Source: JAXGMV01 sp040768445 (GTDB lineage: Bacteria; Chloroflexota; Anaerolineae; Anaerolineales; Anaerolineaceae). From it: DNA of 64,000 nucleotides. The stretch covers positions 2,666,001 through 2,730,000 of the forward strand of contig JAXGMV010000001.1 in assembly GCA_040768445.1 (NCBI GenBank), given 5' to 3'. Below, piece by piece: positions 1-8,094 of this stretch. The translations under genes and the position numbers were made by a program. Each line of letters opens with the position of its first letter. Position 1 is the first letter of the stretch. The notes below the pieces were generated by a model. That model was not told the DNA's origin. It saw only the letters and a program-made list of their open reading frames with translations, and made no database searches.

Positions 1-1043
1 TGAGTGCCGGCATCCCTTACACTGAAGACACTCCTCCTGAAGATCCTTCAGATGAAGAACTTGAAATTACCGATCACGGTGAGGAAATAGAAGACTCCAG
101 TAAGAAATTAGCATTGGATGACCTTGCAAATATTGATACTGACGACACGATTGGATTGTATTTAAAAGAAGTCAGTAGAGTTCCTTTGCTTACTGCTGAA
201 GAGGAAGTGGAACTTGCCCAGCGCATTGAGCGCGGTCGCATGGCTCGAGAAGAACTTGCCAGAGGCAATGTTAGTGTTCGCCGCCGTGGAGAGCTTCGTC
301 GGCTAATTGAAGATGGTTGGGCTGCCAGAGAGCATCTAATTACAGCCAATTCTCGACTGGTAATTAGCGTTGCAAAAAAATACATGGGCAGAGGCGTTCC
401 ATTCCTTGACCTGATCCAGGAAGGCAATATTGGTCTAATTCGTGCGACGAAGAAGTTTGATTACCGTAGAGGACACAAATTTAGCACTTACGCCACCTGG
501 TGGATTCGCCAGGCTGTCACAAGGGCAATTGCCGACCAGGGTAGAACGATTCGTGTTCCTGTTCACATGGGTGACCAGATCAACAAGTTATTGCGCATAC
601 AGCATCAACTTACCCAACGTCTGGGACGCGAACCAGCCGTTGAAGAATTAGCCGTTGCCCTGGATGTTCCACCTAAGAAAGTGGAGAATATGATTCAGGT
701 CGCACGCAGACCCCTCTCACTGGAAACACCAACGGATGATGAAGAAGATTCTGTGCTCGGTGATTTTATTGAGGATGATGAAGCCCCACCTCCTGATGAC
801 ACAGCCACCTACAACCTGCTCAAAGAACATTTAGAGGAAGTATTGAACGGTTTGCCTCCGCGTGAAGTAAGAATTTTGCAGCTAAGGTATGGACTGCTGG
901 ATGGCCAGGCTTACACCCTTGAAGAAGTTGGTAGAAAAATGGGTGTTACCCGAGAAAGGGTACGCCAGATTGAGGCTCAAGCTCTCAGCCGGCTGCGTCA
1001 CCCTACTATCAGGCGGAAATTGCGTGATTACCTGGGTGATTGA
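1..1043 (+). CDS. rpoD: Primary RNA polymerase sigma factor (RpoD/SigA), 5'-truncated by window edge
   Basis: Directs core RNA polymerase to housekeeping promoters. The frame is open to the left edge, so the true start lies outside; 346 residues are visible. They begin with an acidic Pro/Glu/Asp-rich stretch followed by region 1.2 (DTIGLYLKEV). Region 2 is complete, with the core-binding and -10-recognition segment (FSTYATWWIRQAVTRAIADQ). Region 3 follows, and region 4 ends in the HTH GVTRERVRQIEAQALSRLRHP... typical of primary sigma factors. The missing part should be the rest of region 1.1. A TTG at 114 could be mistaken for a start, but the preceding sense codons continue the family's N-terminus. 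Group 1 rather than an alternative sigma because regions 2.4 and 4.2 are canonical; a group 2 paralogue cannot be fully excluded without the N-terminus. Confidence 0.93.
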   Translation, partial: SAGIPYTEDTPPEDPSDEELEITDHGEEIEDSSKKLALDDLANIDTDDTIGLYLKEVSRVPLLTAEEEVELAQRIERGRMAREELARGNVSVRRRGELRRLIEDGWAAREHLITANSRLVISVAKKYMGRGVPFLDLIQEGNIGLIRATKKFDYRRGHKFSTYATWWIRQAVTRAIADQGRTIRVPVHMGDQINKLLRIQHQLTQRLGREPAVEELAVALDVPPKKVENMIQVARRPLSLETPTDDEEDSVLGDFIEDDEAPPPDDTATYNLLKEHLEEVLNGLPPREVRILQLRYGLLDGQAYTLEEVGRKMGVTRERVRQIEAQALSRLRHPTIRRKLRDYLGD

Positions 1044-1072
1044 TCGCTCTACAACCTGAACTGAATTCATAC

Positions 1073-1101
1073 AAAAGCGATGGGGTCTACTCATCGCTTT
1101 T
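1073..1101 (+). terminator. Hairpin after sigma factor gene
   Basis: A perfect 10-bp stem (AAAAGCGATG at 1073-1082, CATCGCTTTT at 1092-1101) with a 9-nt loop lies 30 nt after the sigma factor stop. The U-run is only four long, so termination may be partial. Confidence 0.6.
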
Positions 1102-1177
1102 GCATTCATAATGGAGTGGCAGTAAAATAAGTAATGAGTGAGTTATTTATTTAGAAAGTGGTGAGGGAGGGATTTTT

Positions 1178-3715
1178 ATGGAGCAATTATCTCTGCGCGA
1201 TTATCATCGCGAGATTGAAAAACTGATTGAAAATTCTGGCTTTGACACAGCCATTGCACACTGCAGGCATATACTAAAAGAACATCCGAAAAATATTGAT
1301 ACCTATCGCCTGCTTGGAAAAGCATACCTTGAATCTCAACATTATACAGAGGCAATCGACATTTTCCAACGTGTTCTTTCAGTTTATCCAGATGATTTTT
1401 TAGCTCACCTGGGATTAAGCATCATCAAAGAAGAACAAGGCAATCTGGAGGCGGCTATTTGGCACTTGGAGCGCGCTTATGAAGTCCAACCGTCGAACCC
1501 TGCGCTGCAGTCGGAGCTAAAAAGACTTCATGGTAGACGGGATGGTATTGAACCGCCAAAAATCCGACTTACCAGAGCTGCGTTGGCAAGAATGTACCAG
1601 CGCGGCGAACTTTATCCACAAGCACTGGCTGAAGTTCAATCAGCTTTGTCAGAAGATCCTTCCAGAATTGATTTGGAAATTTTGCAGGCTCAGCTATTCG
1701 CGCAAATGGGGAAGCCTTCAGAATCGTTCCAACTTGCCAGTAAAATTGCTAGCAAATTGCCTTACAGTTACCAGGCAAATAAAATAATCTCTAGGTCTGA
1801 GAGCTATACTGACAATACTGAGGCTGTTAATAAAGCCAGGGATATCCTGTCCGCTATAGATCCATACGAAGACCAATCAATCAGTCAGGTTGATTCAGCT
1901 GATGAAATATCTGAGGACTTGGTTCGGGTAGAAAAACTTACCCTGGCTGAATCAGATCCTTCTGCTGGTCAAGATCAGTCTGAGTTTACAACTGAACCAC
2001 CAGATGTACCGGAAGCAGAAATCACCCTAAGTGAACAAAATGACCTGCCTACGGAATCTGCACCTGCTGATGTTACAGATGAAGCCCAATTACCAGCCAT
2101 CAAAGACCTATCAGAAGAGTCAGCGGTTCCAGCACAACCAGAAGTCCCAGATACAGAGGAAGTTGTCACAGACGAACAGCGAAAAAAAGTGATCAGCAAA
2201 ATGATGGTTGATTTAACAGATTTGGACGGGGAACTTGACCCCAGTCTTGAAGATACGGTGAAAATCACCATCAAGCCTCAGGTGGACGAACCAGTTGAAG
2301 AAGTAACAACGCCTGAAGTTGAGATTGAAGAGGTAGAACCAGAGGAACAACCAGATCCAGATCTTCCATCCTGGCTTTCTGGTTTAGAGCCAAAACCTGA
2401 TCAATCAAGCGAATTTAAAGAAAAAAATACCGTGCCAGAGTGGCTGTTTGCTATGGATGATTCGCTAACTGAGTCAGACAAGATTTTATCCAGCACATCT
2501 GCTGAAGATGAACAGCCCGAACTGGCAGATACAAGCGAGATTGACCAGGCGATTGCATGGTTGGAAGGTCTGGCAGAGAAACATGGTGTACCAGAATCAT
2601 CTCTACTGCTACCAACAGAAAACCGCATTCAACAGGCGCCTGAGTGGATCAGCCGCTTGAAAAATGTACTGAATGATGAACAACAACTGCAGATGGAATC
2701 AGCGGAAGAGACTGAGCTTGATGAAGTGATGGAAGCTGCCGTTATGCTTAATAACGAGATTGCCACAGATATAGCCTTGGGTGAAGTGTCCAGTGAGTCT
2801 GAAGAAATCATCGAGGAGGCTGGCGAGTTAGATAGCAGTGACCAAGGCGAAAATCTGGTTAATGAAGACCCTGTCCCAGCAGAGATATCCGACACAATGA
2901 TGGTTGGCGAAGCCAACGAAACTGATACTTCAAGCCAATCTTTGGTGACAGAGACCATCTCTCCAGGCGAGCCAGACTTGTCCAGTTTTGATACTGCTCA
3001 GGTCGATTCGGAAATTCTAAACGAATCCGATGGGCTTTTACCAGATGAGATTTCTGGTGAGCCTCTAAATAAAGTTGTTTCATCTGGATCAGCAGAAGAA
3101 CCTCAAATTGAAAGTATCGATATAACAGATGAACTTGTAGATGAACTCGCACAATCAACAGAAGAAACTCAGACCTCAGAAAGCATTATTAGTGTCGAAG
3201 ACACCATTGAGGGAAATTCGACCGATTCTCAGGCTGACACTGAGCCGATTAATATCAATCAAGTTGTAAATACTGAACATGTTATCGCGGCGGATGAAGC
3301 AGTTGACGTCCTGGCAGATCAACAAGCTGACCATCCAAGTATACCTGAGTCTATTTCTGACGGTTCAACCGATGTTGACATTGAAATTACAAAAGCTGAA
3401 ATTTCAGATTTATCGACCATTCTAAAGGATGAAGATCTAATCGTAAGTGAAGAGGACAAAATTTCTGCTAGTAAAGCATTAGAAATCGATCATGATATCG
3501 ACACAGCTGAGATCAATTCTGTTGATCCTGACATGGTTGAGATGCAGGACACGGAGGCTGTAAATGATGAATTATCCTCGCTGGAAAAATTATCTGAAGA
3601 GAACCCCGAAGATATCGAAAATCTCCGTCAACTGGCAAAAGCATACACCCGGTCAGGCAAATTTGACGAAGCAAAAACGATTTACAAGCAAATTGAAAAA
3701 ATCCTTAGACAATAA
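1178..3715 (+). CDS. Large acidic TPR-repeat protein
   Basis: A protein of 845 residues with no recognisable enzyme domain. The N-terminal ~200 residues are tetratricopeptide repeats (for example around residues 35-115, AYLESQHYTEAIDIF and NLEAAIWHLERAY), and a further TPR closes the C-terminus (residues ~805-840, AKAYTRSGKFDEAKTIYKQI). Between them lies about 550 residues of very acidic, Ser/Thr/Pro-rich low-complexity sequence expected to be disordered. No signal peptide or membrane segment is visible. A good ribosome site (GGGAGGGA) precedes the ATG, and ndk follows after 22 nt, so the two are probably cotranscribed. A scaffold role is an inference from the TPRs only. Confidence 0.8.
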   Translation: MEQLSLRDYHREIEKLIENSGFDTAIAHCRHILKEHPKNIDTYRLLGKAYLESQHYTEAIDIFQRVLSVYPDDFLAHLGLSIIKEEQGNLEAAIWHLERAYEVQPSNPALQSELKRLHGRRDGIEPPKIRLTRAALARMYQRGELYPQALAEVQSALSEDPSRIDLEILQAQLFAQMGKPSESFQLASKIASKLPYSYQANKIISRSESYTDNTEAVNKARDILSAIDPYEDQSISQVDSADEISEDLVRVEKLTLAESDPSAGQDQSEFTTEPPDVPEAEITLSEQNDLPTESAPADVTDEAQLPAIKDLSEESAVPAQPEVPDTEEVVTDEQRKKVISKMMVDLTDLDGELDPSLEDTVKITIKPQVDEPVEEVTTPEVEIEEVEPEEQPDPDLPSWLSGLEPKPDQSSEFKEKNTVPEWLFAMDDSLTESDKILSSTSAEDEQPELADTSEIDQAIAWLEGLAEKHGVPESSLLLPTENRIQQAPEWISRLKNVLNDEQQLQMESAEETELDEVMEAAVMLNNEIATDIALGEVSSESEEIIEEAGELDSSDQGENLVNEDPVPAEISDTMMVGEANETDTSSQSLVTETISPGEPDLSSFDTAQVDSEILNESDGLLPDEISGEPLNKVVSSGSAEEPQIESIDITDELVDELAQSTEETQTSESIISVEDTIEGNSTDSQADTEPININQVVNTEHVIAADEAVDVLADQQADHPSIPESISDGSTDVDIEITKAEISDLSTILKDEDLIVSEEDKISASKALEIDHDIDTAEINSVDPDMVEMQDTEAVNDELSSLEKLSEENPEDIENLRQLAKAYTRSGKFDEAKTIYKQIEKILRQ

Positions 3716-3737
3716 ACCATACATTTAGGAGGATACA

Positions 3738-4190
3738 GTGGAACAGACTTTAGTTCTAATTAAACCAGATGGCGTACAACGCGGCTTGATTGGAGAAATT
3801 ATTGGAAGACTCGAAAGACGAGGTTTGAAAATTGCCGCAGCAAAATTTTTATCAGTCAGTCGGCAATTGGCTGAGACCCATTATGCTGTTCACAAAGGAA
3901 AACCATTTTACGATGGCTTGATTGAATACATATGTTCTGCCCCGGTGATGGCAATGGTAATCGAAGGGCCCAATGCTATTGCTGCAGTACGTCAGACGAT
4001 GGGCGCTACCAACCCTGTCCAGGCAGCACCTGGAACTGTCAGGCATGACCTCGGTCTTGTTACAAATCGCAACCTGACTCATGCTTCAGATGCCGTTGAT
4101 ACTGCAAAAGCGGAAATCGCCCTCTGGTTTTCAGAAACAGAACTGGTTCAATGGACTAAGATTGACGAAAAACTCATATTTGGGTTATAA
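3738..4190 (+). CDS. ndk: Nucleoside diphosphate kinase
   Basis: Transfers the gamma phosphate of ATP to nucleoside diphosphates through a phosphohistidine. The 150-residue length is normal for the family. The N-terminus EQTLVLIKPDGVQRGLIGEI and the active-site segment NLTHASDAVDTAKAEIALWF, with the catalytic His, are both intact. The start is GTG, placed by the AGGAGG site at 3728-3733. It sits 22 nt behind the TPR gene and 32 nt before a methyltransferase gene, in a likely four-gene rightward unit. Confidence 0.96.
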   Translation: MEQTLVLIKPDGVQRGLIGEIIGRLERRGLKIAAAKFLSVSRQLAETHYAVHKGKPFYDGLIEYICSAPVMAMVIEGPNAIAAVRQTMGATNPVQAAPGTVRHDLGLVTNRNLTHASDAVDTAKAEIALWFSETELVQWTKIDEKLIFGL

Positions 4191-4222
4191 ATGTCCAAAT
4201 TTAATAATCCTACAGAGGCAAA

Positions 4223-5023
4223 ATGAAAATCGATTATCGTGAAACAACAGATGACCTGATCAAAAGAATTGACATTCACGACCGTTACGGCAGCAAGGAC
4301 ATTGATAAATGGATGCTGGATATTCTGCCGCTGCAGAAAGGTCAGACCATCCTGGATATTGGCTGCGGTGCGGGAAAGCAGTGTTTTTCCTACTATCATC
4401 ACCTCGAAGGGCAAGCCTCAATAACTGGTGGTGATGTCTCTGATGAATTGCTAGCCCAGGCGATTAAAACAAACCATGATGTAAACGATGCTGTGAATTT
4501 TATTAAGCTTGATTTTGATTCGCCTTTCAACCTTTCTGACGACTATTTTGATCTTGCATCCTGTTGCTTTGCCATTTACTACGCCACCGACATCCCATTC
4601 ACAATCTCAGAGATTCACCGTGTTTTAAAACCAGGTGGTCACCTTTTCACTACCGGACCAATGCCGGAAAATAAGCAGTTATTTTACGATATCATCCGCG
4701 AAGCGACTGGGAAAGAAATTCCTCCAATGCCTGGAAGTTCAAGGTATGGCAGCGCTATTCTGAATGAGATTACTTCCAGGTTCGCTGAAGTGTCAGTTCA
4801 CATCTTTGAAAATCCGCTGGTATTTGACACTGTAGAGCCATTCATGGTTTACACACGAGCGTCGCTTTCTGAAGACAGAAAATTGTGGAAATCTTTTTTT
4901 GAAACCCCCGAGGATTTCGAGAAAATCATCAACGCTATCGAAGCTGCTGCCAGCAAGCGCCTTGCTGATGGCGGATCTTTGGTGATGACCAAAGTTGTCG
5001 GTGGTTTTCTGGCCAAAAAGTAA
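4223..5023 (+). CDS. Class I SAM-dependent methyltransferase
   Basis: A predicted methyltransferase of 266 residues with the Rossmann SAM-binding motif I (TILDIGCGAGKQC, residues ~38-50), an acidic end of strand beta-2 (GGDVSD), and the later FDLASCCFAIYYATD segment typical of methyltransferase domains 11/25. The substrate is not deducible. The start is supported by AGAGG seven nt before the ATG. The LmbE-type deacetylase gene follows after only 5 nt, so the two may act on the same small molecule or glycan; that link is inference from spacing alone. Confidence 0.85.
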   Translation: MKIDYRETTDDLIKRIDIHDRYGSKDIDKWMLDILPLQKGQTILDIGCGAGKQCFSYYHHLEGQASITGGDVSDELLAQAIKTNHDVNDAVNFIKLDFDSPFNLSDDYFDLASCCFAIYYATDIPFTISEIHRVLKPGGHLFTTGPMPENKQLFYDIIREATGKEIPPMPGSSRYGSAILNEITSRFAEVSVHIFENPLVFDTVEPFMVYTRASLSEDRKLWKSFFETPEDFEKIINAIEAAASKRLADGGSLVMTKVVGGFLAKK

Positions 5024-5028
5024 TCACA

Positions 5029-5682
5029 ATGAACCAGGACATTTTATTCTCATGTAAAAGAATTGCGTTTATTGGTGCACACCCCGATGATATTGAGTTG
5101 GGTGCCGGTGCTCTTATTGCTCATCTCGGTAACAAGGTAGAGATAAAGTGCTTAACTCTCTCTGATAACCAGAAGAATCCAGACTTAAAAGAAATTGTCA
5201 CAGAACACTATGCTGCTATGCGAACACTGGGACTTACTGATGACCAGGTGATCCTTGGAACTTTTGAAACCCGTAATTTTCCACAGTTCCGACAGGAAAT
5301 CCTTGAGTACCTGATAGCTTTCAACAAGTCATTCAGGCCGGAGATTGTTTTTACACATACCAGGTCTGACATTCATCAGGATCACAGCACAGTCACTGAA
5401 GAGTGTCTGCGTGCCTTTCGCGGTACATCTGTGCTTGGGTTTGATGTCCTCAGAAGCAGTTATAACTTCTTTCCACATTTCTTAATAGGTGTGAGTGAAT
5501 CTGATGTTGAAAAGAAAATTGCCGCTTTAGCGCAGTATAAAACATACGCTTCAAAGTATTATTTTGATCCGTTGATCACACGCTCTACATTGATCCGTCA
5601 TGGTGCTCTGGCCGAGAGACCATACGCTGAAGGGTTTGACATCTTGCGGGTCATCGGCACTTTCGACTCGACAGCTAAATAA
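5029..5682 (+). CDS. PIG-L/LmbE-family N-acetylglucosaminyl deacetylase-like protein
   Basis: A Zn-dependent deacetylase fold of 217 residues. The signature AHPDDIELG (residues ~17-25) gives the His and Asp ligands and catalytic Asp, and HTRSDIHQDHST further on supplies the third metal ligand and a conserved His. Family members remove acetyl groups from GlcNAc-containing lipids, thiols or antibiotics; this one's substrate is unknown. It has no ribosome-binding site of its own and starts 5 nt behind the methyltransferase, which suggests translational coupling. It ends just before a bidirectional terminator. Confidence 0.88.
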   Translation: MNQDILFSCKRIAFIGAHPDDIELGAGALIAHLGNKVEIKCLTLSDNQKNPDLKEIVTEHYAAMRTLGLTDDQVILGTFETRNFPQFRQEILEYLIAFNKSFRPEIVFTHTRSDIHQDHSTVTEECLRAFRGTSVLGFDVLRSSYNFFPHFLIGVSESDVEKKIAALAQYKTYASKYYFDPLITRSTLIRHGALAERPYAEGFDILRVIGTFDSTAK

Positions 5683-5704
5683 CCGCCCTAGATGAAATAC
5701 TGAT

Positions 5705-5729
5705 AAAAAACGCGTAGAACGCGTTTTTT
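5705..5729. terminator. Bidirectional terminator between convergent units
   Basis: A perfect 10-bp stem (AAAAAACGCG at 5705-5714, CGCGTTTTTT at 5720-5729) with loop TAGAA. It carries U-runs when read on either strand and lies between the rightward LmbE gene and the leftward suf operon. Confidence 0.85.
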
Positions 5730-5734
5730 ATTTT

Positions 5735-6073
5735 CTATGACCGGGGAATGCCAATTAATATTAAGTTGTTCTCAACCCTTACAGGATAAGTTGGAATCGG
5801 TTTTACGGCAGGCATTGATTTTACAGCGCCGGTTTTAATGTCAAACCGTGCACCATGTCTGGGGCAAACGATTGTACAGCAACCTTCCTGCTCCCCTTCA
5901 CCCAAAGGGCCATTATCATGCGTACACACATCACCAATCGCGTAATACTGGTCGTCTATTTGAAACAAGATTAATGCTGTGTCATCAATCTCAATGTTTA
6001 ACCGTTCATCGGGATTGATCTCATCTACGGTGCATATTTCTACAAACTCATAATTGTTGTCTGGTTCATTCAT
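5735..6073 (-). CDS. Rieske-type [2Fe-2S] ferredoxin, last gene of suf operon
   Basis: A 112-residue protein made of a single Rieske domain. The two ligand pairs are CTH (residues ~63-65) and CPRH, about 20 residues apart, consistent with the His2/Cys2 cluster of dioxygenase-ferredoxin and NirD-like proteins. There is no leader peptide, so it is cytoplasmic. Its ATG overlaps the sufU stop by 4 nt (ATGA), so translation is coupled. Rieske proteins of this type often close suf operons, and a role in electron delivery during Fe-S assembly is possible, but the sequence does not show one. Confidence 0.87.
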   Translation of the reverse strand: MNEPDNNYEFVEICTVDEINPDERLNIEIDDTALILFQIDDQYYAIGDVCTHDNGPLGEGEQEGCCTIVCPRHGARFDIKTGAVKSMPAVKPIPTYPVRVENNLILIGIPRS

Positions 6074-6471
6074 TCCAGGTCATCCTCTTGAAGCTGTTCC
6101 CCGCCTACGCCATAAATGCCAGCTTTGAGCACCTTTAATGACAGCAATGCGCACTTCAGCCGCACTGCACCAAGCTCGATCCCTAATAAATCCAGAATAT
6201 CTTGTTTGTTTAGTTTTTTAACGTCATCAAGATTTTTGCCAATGACAGATTCGATTAGCAAATCAGCAGAGGCTTGGGAAATTGCGCAACCATGTCCGCT
6301 GTATGCTGCCTCAGTTATGATATTATCTTCATCTACGCGCAAATCTATGCGTATTTCATCGCCGCAAAGCGGGTTTTCGTCTTCGTAGGATATGTCATTA
6401 GGATCAAGTACACCCTTGAATAATGGTGTCTTGTAGCGCTCAATAATAATCTCTCTATATAAATCATCCAT
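6070..6471 (-). CDS. sufU: Fe-S cluster scaffold / sulfur-transfer protein SufU
   Basis: Accepts persulfide sulfur from SufS or holds nascent clusters. The 133 residues carry the three conserved Cys: PLCGDEI, HGCAISQAS and LKCALL. The residue after the first Cys is the usual GD pair with a metal-binding Asp. The length is slightly short of Bacillus SufU but complete at both ends (MDDLYREIIIERYK is the expected N-terminus). It sits between sufS and the Rieske gene, with a 4-nt overlap downstream. Confidence 0.93.
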   Translation of the reverse strand: MDDLYREIIIERYKTPLFKGVLDPNDISYEDENPLCGDEIRIDLRVDEDNIITEAAYSGHGCAISQASADLLIESVIGKNLDDVKKLNKQDILDLLGIELGAVRLKCALLSLKVLKAGIYGVGGEQLQEDDLE

Positions 6472-6487
6472 GTAAAAAATCCCAAGT

Positions 6488-7717
6488 TTATGAGAACATA
6501 TTTTGTACTTTGAGAAGACTGATCACGAGCTGATCAATTTCCTCTTTATTGTTGTACAGGTAAAAACTTGCCCTGGTTGTCGCTGTGAGATTAAGTTTCT
6601 GATGCAGCGGCATGGCACAGTGGTGTCCGGCACGAACAGCAATTCCGTCTCTATCCAAAAGTTGAGCAATATCGTGGGGATGAACCTCAGGTAGAGAAAA
6701 TGAGATAACTCCTCCCCGCTTTGAAGCTTCAGGACCGTAAATAACCAGACCAGGCACTTCTTGCAGGTTATCCATCGCATATTCGGTCAGCTCTGCTTCG
6801 TGCTGGTGGATGGCATCCATCCCGATGGACTCAAGATAATCAATCGCAGCGCCAAAACCAATGGCTTCAGCAATAGCAGGAGTACCGGCTTCGAATTTAT
6901 GAGGCAGCTCATTGGAAGAAAAAGACTCAAAAGTCACTTTCTTGATCATGTCGCCTCCACCGAGAAATGGCGGCATGTCGTTTAGTAGGTGCTGTTTTCC
7001 ATACAGAATGCCTATACCGGTTGGTCCTACCATCTTGTGAGCTGAAAATGCCATGAAGTCTACATCCAGATCCTGGATATCTACAACAAAATGCGGCACC
7101 GACTGTGCTGCATCAATAAGCACAACTGCACCAGCATGGTGCGCTTTTTCGGTCAGGGCTTTGGCTGGATTGATTGTACCCAGCATATTAGACATGTGCG
7201 TAAACCCTACCAATGCAGGCTTTTCATCCAGAAGCCTGTCATAGGCTTGCAAATCGAGGGTGCCGTCTTCCATTACCGGGATAAATTTTATTTTAAACCC
7301 CGTTCTTTCAGCCTGCATATACCATGGGACAAGATTGGAATGGTGCTCCATCTCCGTCAATAACACCAGGCTGTCTTTATTCAGATATTTCTCAGCCCAG
7401 GTTTGCGCAACCAGGTTGATCGACTCGGTCGTATTCCTTGTGAAAACAACTTCATGTGAGCTTTTTGCATTAATGAATTTTGCGATCTTTTTCCGCGCAT
7501 CTTCATACTGTTGTGTTGCTTCTTCAGCCAATGCATGAACGCCCCTGTGAATATTGGCGTTGGACTTAAGGTAATAATCGTTCATTGCGCTGATCACAGA
7601 AGCAGGCTTTTGAGATGTTGCAGCCGAGTCAAGATATATCAACGGTGCACCAGGGTATATCTCCTGGTTTAATATTGGGAAGTCAGCGCGAGCTTGATCA
7701 AATTTTTCTTTATTCAA
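6488..7717 (-). CDS. sufS: Cysteine desulfurase SufS (TTG start preferred)
   Basis: A PLP-dependent desulfurase that mobilises sulfur from cysteine for the SUF machine. The PLP lysine is in FSAHKMVGPTGIGILYG, and the persulfide Cys in AGHHCAMPLHQ near the C-terminus. I place the start at the TTG at 7717 (LNKEKFDQARADFPIL), which gives 409 residues, the normal length. It has GAGAAGGA just upstream and begins 27 nt after the preceding small gene. An ATG at 7816 in frame would add 33 residues unrelated to SufS and overlap that gene by 73 nt. Part of the leftward suf operon. Confidence 0.93.
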   Translation of the reverse strand: MNKEKFDQARADFPILNQEIYPGAPLIYLDSAATSQKPASVISAMNDYYLKSNANIHRGVHALAEEATQQYEDARKKIAKFINAKSSHEVVFTRNTTESINLVAQTWAEKYLNKDSLVLLTEMEHHSNLVPWYMQAERTGFKIKFIPVMEDGTLDLQAYDRLLDEKPALVGFTHMSNMLGTINPAKALTEKAHHAGAVVLIDAAQSVPHFVVDIQDLDVDFMAFSAHKMVGPTGIGILYGKQHLLNDMPPFLGGGDMIKKVTFESFSSNELPHKFEAGTPAIAEAIGFGAAIDYLESIGMDAIHQHEAELTEYAMDNLQEVPGLVIYGPEASKRGGVISFSLPEVHPHDIAQLLDRDGIAVRAGHHCAMPLHQKLNLTATTRASFYLYNNKEEIDQLVISLLKVQNMFS

Positions 7718-7743
7718 TGGTTCCTTCTCATTCTCGACAGCAG

Positions 7744-8031
7744 TTATTCCTGTGGTTGCGGGGAACGCGATTTTTTCACAGGAATTCTGATGTGCGGGGA
7801 GCCGGCCGGATACCATAAAATGTGGTCGGGTACCATCCAGCCATCCGTTAAGAACACGTTGGTCCTGAACTGAACAGCGACCATTTTCGCGTCAACCTGC
7901 ACAACTATGCCTTTAAGCCAGCCGCGTATACGCAGGTCATTCTTCTCATGATCGCAAAACACTTCTACAATATCCCCTACATCATATGCGTAGTCGGGGT
8001 CTGGTGGTCTCATCGTTGGAGTAGATGCCAT
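7744..8031 (-). CDS. Small conserved-looking protein inside the suf operon, function unknown
   Basis: A 95-residue soluble protein between sufD and sufS in the same orientation, with a good ribosome site (AGGAGA) before its ATG. I recognise no named family. The core reads as alternating beta strands (GDIVEVFC, GWLKGIVVQVDAKMVAVQF, GWMVPDHILWY), suggestive of a small SH3-like barrel. It has one Cys, so it is not itself a cluster scaffold. The N- and C-terminal tails are Pro-rich or basic. Its place between core assembly genes suggests an accessory role in Fe-S assembly, by inference only. Confidence 0.75.
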   Translation of the reverse strand: MASTPTMRPPDPDYAYDVGDIVEVFCDHEKNDLRIRGWLKGIVVQVDAKMVAVQFRTNVFLTDGWMVPDHILWYPAGSPHIRIPVKKSRSPQPQE

Positions 8032-8094
8032 ATATATTCTCCTGAAATATTCATGTTACAATTTATTCTATCATTTTCACATACCCGGCATCTA

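Noticed and set aside
1975..3158. Antisense open frames of 75-109 codons opposite the TPR gene
   Set aside because: They are Ser/Thr-rich mirror images of the acidic linker with no ribosome sites.
7718..7816. N-terminal extension of SufS from an upstream ATG
   Set aside because: The added 33 residues are unlike any SufS, overlap the upstream gene in another frame and are unnecessary given the TTG with a ribosome site at 7717.
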